From Uliginosibacterium sp. 31-16 (lineage in GTDB: Bacteria > Pseudomonadota > Gammaproteobacteria > Burkholderiales > Rhodocyclaceae): a stretch of 64,000 nt of DNA. The DNA lies in the NCBI RefSeq assembly GCF_030730865.1, contig NZ_JAVALZ010000002.1:682001-746000 (forward strand), in the 5' to 3' direction. This document shows, piece by piece, positions 44,393 through 51,361 of the stretch; the stretch's first letter is position 1, and each line of letters opens with the position of its first letter. Made by a program: the position numbers and the translations under genes. The notes below the pieces were generated by a model that was not told where the DNA came from, searched no databases, and saw only the letters and a program-made list of their open reading frames with translations.

Positions 44393-45532
44393 ATGCACAT
44401 CAAGCACCTCGCGCTGGGCATCGCTGCCCTCGCTCTGGCTGGCACGGCTTCAGCTGCCAACCGTCCAAGCGGCTTCAAGACCATCTGCGCCGAAGGCAAG
44501 ACCTGCTCGGTCAGCGCCGGCACCAACGTGGCCTTCGGCCGCGCAGACAAGTTCGTCTACAAAACGCTCAGCGGCAGCTTCATCTGTAACGAAACGACCT
44601 TCGGCAGCCGAATCGCTGGCGGCGTGAATGAGTGCTCGATCAAGATCGACGGCACGAGTTCCAGCTCCAGCTCCAGCAGCTCTTCGTCGAGCTCTTCATC
44701 GAGTTCATCCTCCAGCTCCAGCAGTTCCTCGTCGTCGAGCTCATCGTCATCAAGCTCCTCCAGCTCCGGTGGCTCTTCGAGTTCATCGAGCGGCGGCGTG
44801 CCGGTGCCGGGCTGGACCGGGCCGGTTAACAAATGTGAGCCGGGCGCCCTGATCTACAACACCACGCTCGATTGCGGCGGCAAATCCATCGGCCTGGCCT
44901 GTGCGGGCAGCAGCGAAACGCAACCGGCCGTGCTGACCCTGATCAACGCCACGGTCAAGAACGTGGTGATCCCGGCCGGTGGCGGTTCGGACGGCATCCA
45001 TTGCGGCTGGGGCAGCCTGGGCAGCGGGCGCGGCGTCAACGTGCAAGGCGGCACCTGCAACCTTGAAAACGTGACATGGGTAGCCGTCTGCGAAGACGCA
45101 GCCTCGATCGGCAATGGTCAGGTCGGCACCGTGATGAACATCAAGGGCGGCACTGCCGCTAACGCCGGCGACAAGGTGTTCCAGAACAACGGGATTAACG
45201 CCACACTGAACGTCGACAACTTCACCACTACCGGCTCGATCGGCAAACTCTCCCGCGCTTGCGGCGATTGCACCGACAACGGCGGCCCGCGCTTCTTCAA
45301 CATCAACAACGTGAAGATGGAAAAGGTCTCCACCGTGATCGGCGTGAACAGCAACTACGGTGACAAGGCCAAGCTGCGTGGCATCCAGATCAAGGGCTAC
45401 AAAGCTGGCAGCCCGAAGGTTTGCGTGACCTACAAAGGCGTGCAAAAGGGCAACGGTTCGTCCTCGACCATCGGCGAAGAATGGAACACCGTATCTTGCG
45501 ATGTTTCCAAGACCGACGTAACGGCATATTGA
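44393..45532 (+). CDS. Secreted pectate lyase, polysaccharide lyase family 3, with polyserine linker
   Basis: Extracellular lyase, 379 aa. After a signal peptide (about 1-22) comes a four-cysteine module of about 62 residues, nearly the same as that of the PL1 enzyme at 8466 (NVAFGRADKFVYKTLSGSF). A Ser-rich linker (about residues 88-137) precedes a PL3 beta-helix: NVVIPAGGGSDGIHC, CNLENVTWVAVCEDAAS, GDKVFQNNG, RACGDCTDNGGPR and VIGVNSNYGDKA. PL3 enzymes are calcium-dependent with Lys/Arg catalysis. The leader CAGGAGACAAATCA is the same as that of the PL1 gene. Monocistronic with its own terminator. Confidence 0.92.
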   Translation: MHIKHLALGIAALALAGTASAANRPSGFKTICAEGKTCSVSAGTNVAFGRADKFVYKTLSGSFICNETTFGSRIAGGVNECSIKIDGTSSSSSSSSSSSSSSSSSSSSSSSSSSSSSSSSSSSSSGGSSSSSSGGVPVPGWTGPVNKCEPGALIYNTTLDCGGKSIGLACAGSSETQPAVLTLINATVKNVVIPAGGGSDGIHCGWGSLGSGRGVNVQGGTCNLENVTWVAVCEDAASIGNGQVGTVMNIKGGTAANAGDKVFQNNGINATLNVDNFTTTGSIGKLSRACGDCTDNGGPRFFNINNVKMEKVSTVIGVNSNYGDKAKLRGIQIKGYKAGSPKVCVTYKGVQKGNGSSSTIGEEWNTVSCDVSKTDVTAY

Positions 45533-45569
45533 TCTTCACCTGAGCACAGGGCGGCCCCGCTCTGTAATC

Positions 45570-45606
45570 AAAAAGCCCCCGTATCATTTGCGACGGGGGC
45601 TTTTTT
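45570..45606 (+). terminator. Rho-independent terminator after the PL3 gene
   Basis: AAAAAGCCCCCGT-ATCATTTGCG-ACGGGGGCTTTTTT forms a strong stem followed by six T, 38 bp after the stop codon. Confidence 0.95.
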
Positions 45607-45647
45607 CGCCCATTGCTCACCTTCCGTTTCCACGACAGCGCGCCGCC

Positions 45648-47735
45648 ATGCACCACCCGTCCGTCATTCTATTGAGCCTGCTGATTAGCCTGTTCAGCAC
45701 CCATACCTTCGCCGAGCCTGCGACGCCGGTATTCAGTGGCCGCAGCATGATCAATGCCATTCCCAACACCGGCCTGCACCTGCCGCGCAGCGGCACGCTG
45801 CTGATTGGCGGCACCGACGGAAGCATGCTGCGCAGCACGGATCAGGGCCAGCACTGGGTCGGCGCCTCGACGGACGAGATCAGCGAACAAATCCTGCAGA
45901 TTGCCGCCGATGAAAACGCTGGCATCCTGCTCGCCACCGGGCCCGGCGAAGGTCTGCTGCGCTCCACGGATGACGGGCAGAACTGGAGCTTGCGCCCGCA
46001 CGACGCAAAGGCCCGCATGCGCGCACTGGCCCAGGCCACGCGCACGAAGACATGGATCGCGGCCGGCGAAGGCGGCAACATCCTGCGCTCCACGGATCAG
46101 GGCTTGAACTGGTTCCGGGCTGCCACGCCCAGCACTCAAAATCTCGGCCATCTGCTGGCGCTGCCCGATGGCAGTTGGCTGGCCGGTGGTGAGAACGGCA
46201 CACTGCTACGCTCCATTGACGATGGCAGGCACTGGCAGCCCATCCGCAGCGGCAGCGAAGCCACCGTAAGCAGCCTGCATTATGTTGCAGCGCTGAAAAG
46301 CGTCTTCGTGCTGTGCGCCGATGGCAAGATCCTGGTCAGTGCCGACAGTGGTCGTCACTGGTCACAGCGCAGTTCCGGCAGCAGCGATTATCTGAGCAGC
46401 TTCGTCTGGGACCCCAAACACAAAGTCATTCTTGCCGGCAATGCCCGTGGCCAGATCGCGCGCTCCAGCGACGGAGGCAAGCGCTGGCAACTCGCGCCGA
46501 GCGGCACGGATTTCTACCTGAACCATCTCGCCTATGTGCCTGGCGATGGCGCCCTGCTCGCGACTGGCGAAGCTGGTGGCCTACGCCGCTCCAGCGACGG
46601 AGGTCAGAGCTGGCAAGCCGTGAGTTTCGACTCCCCGGATCGCCTCGGCCGGCTGATCGTCACCGAGAAAGTGATCATCGGCCTGGGCCAGTTCGGTGCC
46701 CTGCTCCGCTCCGTTGATGCGGGCCAGACCTGGCGCGTGCTGCAGCAACCGCTCAGCCTCTACGTGCATGACATCAAGCTTTCCGCCGACGCCAGCAGCC
46801 TGATCGGCGTTGGCCCGCAAGGCTGGCTTATCCGCTCAACAGACTGGGGTCGCCAGTGGACGCCGCTGTTCCTCGGCCTTGGGCAGGATGTGTATCTGCT
46901 CAGCGCCATCAATGATCCGAAGTCGGGCGCCATCCTCGCCGGCGGACCGCCCGGCACCATCATCCGCGGCGAGGGCGCGGGCAGCGACTGGCAGCGCGTA
47001 CTGGAAGTGAATAGTTCGGCGCGTGGCTACTTCCAGAAACTCGTTGCGGACGCAAAATATGGCGTTCTGCTGGCGCTGGCCAGCCCCGGTACCGTCATGC
47101 GCTCCGTCGACGGTGGGCGCAGCTGGCAAGCCACTGACGCGCGTACCGAATCACACCTCTTCGACGCAGCCGCTTCGAGCCGCAATGGCAACTTTGTCGC
47201 CGTCGGCCGCGATGGCGTAATCCAGCGGAGCCTGGATGGCGGCGAGCACTGGCAGACCCGGCCCAGCGGCGTTAGCAGCATCCTGCATGGCGTCGCCTAC
47301 GTGGCGGAGCAGGATGCCTTCTTTGTCATCGGCGCCAATGGCGTGATTCTGCGCTCCACGGATTCCGGCGAAAGCTGGCAAGCGCTCAGCTCCGGCAGCT
47401 CCGCCACCCTGCGCTATCTAGCCTGGGACGCTTCACGAAAAATCCTGATTGCAAGCGGAGACCAGGGCACGCTGCTGCGCTCGACCGATGCCGGCGCGCA
47501 CTGGGCGCCGATGGCGGGCGGCAGCGACCAAGCGCTGCGCCAGCCGCTCGTGAGCAAGACCGGCGCGATCTTCGTGCCCGGGCGCAGCGGTACCCTGCTG
47601 CGCAGCGATGACGGCGGGCTGAACTGGCGAAAAATCCCGACCCAAACCACCGGACACCTCAAGGGATTATTCGAGTTACCTGATGGCAGCGGCCTGCTCG
47701 CCTATGGCGACAGAATCGTTCTGATCAAGCCCTAG
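45648..47735 (+). CDS. Exported Ycf48/BNR-repeat beta-propeller protein
   Basis: 695-aa exported protein with signal peptide MHHPSVILLSLLISLFSTHTFA. About 14 tandem units of roughly 42 residues each carry the Asp-box-like motif LRSTDxGxxW (for example MLRSTDQGQHW, LLRSIDDGRHW, VMRSVDGGRSW). This indicates a sialidase/Ycf48-type propeller pair. Proteins of this class act as assembly factors or as carbohydrate- or surface-binding scaffolds; catalytic sialidase residues are not evident. It lies between two pectinolytic genes, so a surface role in pectin use is plausible but unproven. Confidence 0.78.
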   Translation: MHHPSVILLSLLISLFSTHTFAEPATPVFSGRSMINAIPNTGLHLPRSGTLLIGGTDGSMLRSTDQGQHWVGASTDEISEQILQIAADENAGILLATGPGEGLLRSTDDGQNWSLRPHDAKARMRALAQATRTKTWIAAGEGGNILRSTDQGLNWFRAATPSTQNLGHLLALPDGSWLAGGENGTLLRSIDDGRHWQPIRSGSEATVSSLHYVAALKSVFVLCADGKILVSADSGRHWSQRSSGSSDYLSSFVWDPKHKVILAGNARGQIARSSDGGKRWQLAPSGTDFYLNHLAYVPGDGALLATGEAGGLRRSSDGGQSWQAVSFDSPDRLGRLIVTEKVIIGLGQFGALLRSVDAGQTWRVLQQPLSLYVHDIKLSADASSLIGVGPQGWLIRSTDWGRQWTPLFLGLGQDVYLLSAINDPKSGAILAGGPPGTIIRGEGAGSDWQRVLEVNSSARGYFQKLVADAKYGVLLALASPGTVMRSVDGGRSWQATDARTESHLFDAAASSRNGNFVAVGRDGVIQRSLDGGEHWQTRPSGVSSILHGVAYVAEQDAFFVIGANGVILRSTDSGESWQALSSGSSATLRYLAWDASRKILIASGDQGTLLRSTDAGAHWAPMAGGSDQALRQPLVSKTGAIFVPGRSGTLLRSDDGGLNWRKIPTQTTGHLKGLFELPDGSGLLAYGDRIVLIKP

Positions 47736-47830
47736 ACGAAGAGCCGCGCGGTGTATCGAGGGCAAGGCCCGTCTGCGTGCCCCGCTCTCGATACGCCGGC
47801 GAGCCGGCTACCCGACCCGAACGGAGGGGC

Positions 47831-47995
47831 AATCCCATTAAGTTAGGCCCAGAACACCGTTCGCCCTGAGCATAGCGCAGCGAAGTCGAAGGGCTTGAGC
47901 CCTGCCGGTCATGCTTCGACCCTTCGACAAGCTCAGGAGAGCCTTCAGTCGCTTTGCTCCTTACGCTCAGCACGAACGGCTAACTTAATGGCATT
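47831..47995. repeat. MITE-like element with terminal inverted repeats, copy 2 (inverted relative to copy 1)
   Basis: 165 bp bounded by AATCCCATTAAGTTAGGCC and GGCTAACTTAATGGCATT, nearly perfect terminal inverted repeats. Internal sequence matches the reverse complement of 11455-11597, with an additional CCCTTCGACAAGCTCAGGAG-like insertion. No coding capacity. Confidence 0.75.
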
Positions 47996-48040
47996 GAACG
48001 TAGGGGTGACCTGGAGGCCGCTTGCAGCGGACTTCTTCAA

Positions 48041-48122
48041 GGCCCCTGCCGGGAAAGCCCCGCCCCGCCTGCCTTGTCAGCACCCCATCGTGAAAAGACC
48101 CGCCAGTGGAGGGTCTTCGGGA
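48041..48122. repeat. Dispersed repeat family E, copy 3
   Basis: Contains GCCTTGTCAGCACCCCATCG and the stem AAGACCCGCC-AGT-GGAGGGTCTT. It lies just after the stop of the esterase gene on the opposite strand and may serve as its terminator structure. Confidence 0.7.
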
Positions 48123-48141
48123 TGCCGTTGTTGCCGGGCGT

Positions 48142-49722
48142 TTATTTCAGCTTTGCGGCCAGCGCCTTGAGTTCCGGCGTTTCCTTGATGCCTTGCGCCA
48201 CCATTGCGGCAACGGCGCGGGCGCCGGCTTCCTGGAAGTGGGTGGTGTCCGGCTTGGCCTGCGTGCCGGACGACTGGGTGGCGTAATACGGCCACTTGGC
48301 GGGGTCGGCGGCGAGCCAGTAGTTTTTCCAGTCGGCCTGATGGGCATTGGCAAAGGCGATGGTCTTTGCCTCCAGATCAATCAGCGGCAGCTGGTTGGCC
48401 TTGGCAGTGTCCTTGATCGTCTGGCTGTAATCGCCCACAAAGGCGTAGCCGCCACTGCCCTGCCCGGCAAAGGTGAAGTGGTTGGGCACCACCGGGAAGC
48501 CTTCCTTGCGGTCCTTGTTCCAGACCCGGGTGGTGGGCGTCATGATGATCGGGATGGCACCCTTGGCGCGAGCTTCCTTCACGTAGACTTCCAGCGAGTT
48601 CTGGAAGCTCATCTCCGGTTTGCCCGCCGGGAACTGCTTGTTGCCCTGGGCATCGTTCGGGTAGGTGCACATGTTGCGGGTGTCCGCTGCGCCGCGCGTG
48701 GGCTTCTTCTCGTCGCAGTTCTGGTCGTTGTGACCGTGATTGATGATCACGTAGTCGCCTGCGCGCAGGTATTGCGCCATCTGGCGGAAGTAGGCCTGAT
48801 TGTAGAAATTGCGCGAGCTGCGACCGGACTTGGCGTTGTTCAGCACCTTGATTTTGGCATCGGGTTTGAACTGGTCTTCAAACACCTGGCCCCAGCCCAT
48901 GCGCGGCAGGCGCTCGAGTTCGTAGGTGCTGGCGGTGGAGTCGCCCACGATGAGAATGCGGGTGTAGGCCGGGTCCTTGGCCTTGGCCAGCGCGGCCTGG
49001 GCACGCGCGAGGTTCAGCGGTTCGTCGCTGCCCACGTAGTAGTAATCAGCGTCGAGAATCGAAGTGCCACCGGGCACGCCGCTGTCGTTGTCGTAACCAC
49101 GGCTGTGCACCAGCACGCGCAGCACGGCATCGACGCCCTGGCCATCGGCCTGCATGGGGGTGGTGACCGGGTCGAAGTTGTCGGCATCCTTCACGCCGGC
49201 ATCCTTGAGCGCCTGCAGCACGGCCTTGCGCCCGCCGTCCGTTTTGCTGCGGATCACGGCTGCATCGATCCCGGCGGTGGTGCCGGCGTCCATCAGGCCT
49301 TGCGGGCCCTTGTACTTGAGGGTCTGCGCGACGCTGCCGAGCGCACGGTCGCTCAGCGCGTTCACATTGGCAATGTTCTGCTGATCCGGCTTCACGTCCG
49401 CCAGCAGTGCACCGATGCATTTGGCCCAGAGCTTCGTGCTGTCGCCGCAGTTGGTGTTGCCGGGCTCCACGGCGGTAATCATCAGCGGAGCAGTCAGACC
49501 ATTCACTTCAAGCGCGTAGCGCCCCTGTGCGTCAGCTTTGGCGGTTTTCTTCAGGCCCTTGGCATCGGCCACGGTGATCGTGGCACCGGCCAGCGGCCCT
49601 TCATACGCGGCGACCCCGGTCAGCACCGTGCCGGAGAGTTGCGAGCCGGTGGGGGCACTGCTGCAGGCAGCCAGAGCGAGCGCAACACAAACGGAGGTGG
49701 CGGTCAGGCGGAAAGTGGTCAT
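48142..49722 (-). CDS. Rhamnogalacturonan acetylesterase-like SGNH lipoprotein (CE12-type)
   Basis: 526-aa lipoprotein. The signal ends in L-A-A-C (ALAAC), predicting lipid attachment. Residues about 30-100 resemble a carboxypeptidase-regulatory/Ig-like fold (AGATITVADAKGLKKTAKADAQGRYALEV). A middle segment of unknown fold precedes the SGNH domain with nucleophile GDSTAS near 257, a GHNDQN block near 328 and the catalytic DTTH near 490. That arrangement fits CE12 acetylesterases, which remove acetyl groups from rhamnogalacturonan. The start at 49722 has GAGGAATCGCC upstream. Together with the PL1 and PL3 enzymes it makes a pectin-use set. Confidence 0.8.
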   Translation of the reverse strand: MTTFRLTATSVCVALALAACSSAPTGSQLSGTVLTGVAAYEGPLAGATITVADAKGLKKTAKADAQGRYALEVNGLTAPLMITAVEPGNTNCGDSTKLWAKCIGALLADVKPDQQNIANVNALSDRALGSVAQTLKYKGPQGLMDAGTTAGIDAAVIRSKTDGGRKAVLQALKDAGVKDADNFDPVTTPMQADGQGVDAVLRVLVHSRGYDNDSGVPGGTSILDADYYYVGSDEPLNLARAQAALAKAKDPAYTRILIVGDSTASTYELERLPRMGWGQVFEDQFKPDAKIKVLNNAKSGRSSRNFYNQAYFRQMAQYLRAGDYVIINHGHNDQNCDEKKPTRGAADTRNMCTYPNDAQGNKQFPAGKPEMSFQNSLEVYVKEARAKGAIPIIMTPTTRVWNKDRKEGFPVVPNHFTFAGQGSGGYAFVGDYSQTIKDTAKANQLPLIDLEAKTIAFANAHQADWKNYWLAADPAKWPYYATQSSGTQAKPDTTHFQEAGARAVAAMVAQGIKETPELKALAAKLK

Positions 49723-49861
49723 GGCGATTCCTCTCAAGGACAAGGCCACCATGATGGCAGGAAAGCCGCGTCGCTGACCTGACGGGAATTGCGGAAAAGT
49801 GCGGAAAATTGCGCAAACCGGGGCTGTGTTGCGCGAACCGCAAAACGCGTCAACAGCCCCG

Positions 49862-49883
49862 GCCGCCCATCATGACGGGCGGC
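49862..49883. terminator. Hairpin at the 3' end of the lipoprotein-phosphatase-FHA operon
   Basis: GCCGCCC-ATCATGAC-GGGCGGC lies 10 bp beyond the stop of the glycine-zipper lipoprotein gene, next to a second inverted pair CCGGGGCTGT/ACAGCCCCGG (about 49818-49862). No clear T-tract follows, so termination efficiency is uncertain. Confidence 0.5.
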
Positions 49884-49892
49884 TTGTGAAGA

Positions 49893-50549
49893 TCAGACCT
49901 CGACCCGGTCGCGGTTCTTCACTTCGATGGTGTAGCGCTGCACATTGGCCGGCACGCGCGGATCGGCGGTGTAGCTGCGCTTGACCTGACCGTTGCCGGA
50001 GACTTCACTGGTCTGGCGCAGCGTGACGCGCGACGCACTGGCGGCCCCCTTCTCGGGCGCGGAGGCCACCGTCATGTCGACGGTTTCGCCGCGCTCGGCC
50101 GCGACCTTGCGGGCATAGGCATCGAGCTTGGCGACGGCGGCACGTCCGTCCGGGGTGTCAACCTGACTGACCGGGATGTCGACGGAAACCGACTTGAAGG
50201 CCTGCACACGCTCGGTCTTGCGGGTTTCGCGGTCGGTCACCTGCACGGTCTGGGTTTCAACCGGGCTGACCCGTGCGCCGGGCACCTCGCTGGCGACCTC
50301 CTGAGTGGCCTGCCGGGCTTCCTGCACTTCGGCATTGCGCGCACGCAGGTAACCGATGGCGCCGCCCACCACGGCACCGGCAACACAGGCCGTGCCCATG
50401 TCGTTCTTGGTGAGCTTGGCCAGCACGGCGCCGCCGGCACAGCCGATGGCGCCGCCAATCACGGCACCCTGGGTCTTGCTGTCCATGGTTTCACAACCCG
50501 TCGCGGCCATCATGCAGGCCAGACTGGCGACAATGATCCTGATTTTCAT
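49893..50549 (-). CDS. Glycine-zipper lipoprotein (OmpA/SmpA-like surface antigen type)
   Basis: 218 aa. The signal with lipobox A-A-T-G-C gives a lipidated Cys at residue 19. A glycine-zipper membrane segment is visible (AVIGGAIGCAGGAVLAKL and ACVAGAVVGGAIGYL, residues 29-67). The C-terminal part has VSVDIPVSQVDTPDGRAAVAKLDAYARKVAAE, reminiscent of a shortened OmpA-like peptidoglycan-binding domain but without its full NxxLSxxRA signature. It is coupled to the phosphatase gene by an ATGA overlap, so a T6SS envelope or signalling role is inferred. Confidence 0.7.
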   Translation of the reverse strand: MKIRIIVASLACMMAATGCETMDSKTQGAVIGGAIGCAGGAVLAKLTKNDMGTACVAGAVVGGAIGYLRARNAEVQEARQATQEVASEVPGARVSPVETQTVQVTDRETRKTERVQAFKSVSVDIPVSQVDTPDGRAAVAKLDAYARKVAAERGETVDMTVASAPEKGAASASRVTLRQTSEVSGNGQVKRSYTADPRVPANVQRYTIEVKNRDRVEV

Positions 50550-51361
50550 AGCGACTCCTGCGGGGTTTCAGCCGGCGCGGTGCGCGGCGCGAGGATGACG
50601 GTCGTGGCCGATTCGCTGGCGCTGACCACGATGCCGATTGCAGTGTAGTTGTCGTTGCTGTCACCTGCCGTCCGGTCCACCGTGGCGGCCATCACGTCGA
50701 GCCAGGCGTCGGCGTTCTCCGCCTCGGCCAGGGTTTGCTGCATGTGTGTCTCATCAACGTATTCCCACCAGCCGTCGGAGCAGAGCAGGAAGACATCGCC
50801 GGCATCGGTCGGAATCGGATCGCCGGAGACGCTGATCACCAGTTCGCCGGCATTGCCGATGGCCGACGTGAGCAGGCTGCGCTGCGGGTGGGTGCGGATC
50901 AGTTCGACGCTGCCGTAGCCGGCGTCGATCATGCTCTGGACAAGGCTGTGATCGCGCGTCTGATAGGCCAGCCGGCCATGCCGGAACAGGTAGGCGCGCG
51001 AATCACCGGCATGCCCCCAGACGACCTGACCGTGCTCGCGGTCAATCAGCAGCAGCACGCAGGTGGCATGCATGTCGGTGCCGGCAGGCTGGTGCTGCTT
51101 GGCCTGCATTACGGCTTCGTGAGCGGATTCAAGCAGATTGACGGCGGCTTCGCTGCTCACCACCGGATTGGCGGCAAAGCGCTCCAGGACGGTGGCCACG
51201 ACCAGTTGCGAGGCCACGTCGCCGCCGCCATGCCCCCCGGCGCCATCGGAGACAACCCAGCAGCAGCCGGTGTCGGAAGTCCAGTAACCGCAGGAATCCT
51301 CGTTGCGCTTGCGGCCTCCCACGCGGGACAGGTGGGCGGTGTGAACGTCAAGTTTGGTCAT
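50546..51361 (-). CDS. T6SS-associated PP2C-type serine/threonine phosphatase (PppA-like)
   Basis: 271-aa cytoplasmic metal-dependent phosphatase opposing the PpkA-like kinase. Motifs RKRNEDSCGYW, VSDGAGGHGGGDVAS, WGHAGDSRAYL, LCSDGWWEY and a C-terminal DNYTAIGIVV supply the conserved metal-binding aspartates. Overlaps the FHA gene upstream (ATGA) and the lipoprotein downstream, giving a three-gene operon. In other T6SS loci it resets phosphorylated FHA protein. Confidence 0.9.
   Translation of the reverse strand: MTKLDVHTAHLSRVGGRKRNEDSCGYWTSDTGCCWVVSDGAGGHGGGDVASQLVVATVLERFAANPVVSSEAAVNLLESAHEAVMQAKQHQPAGTDMHATCVLLLIDREHGQVVWGHAGDSRAYLFRHGRLAYQTRDHSLVQSMIDAGYGSVELIRTHPQRSLLTSAIGNAGELVISVSGDPIPTDAGDVFLLCSDGWWEYVDETHMQQTLAEAENADAWLDVMAATVDRTAGDSNDNYTAIGIVVSASESATTVILAPRTAPAETPQESL

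Larger units (their letters stand above)
47736..48141. other. Intergenic region composed of three repeat families
   Basis: 406 bp with no gene. It holds, in order, a one-armed copy of the CCGAACGG palindromic repeat (47741-47824), a MITE-like element (47831-47995) and a family E repeat (about 48041-48122). Confidence 0.7.
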
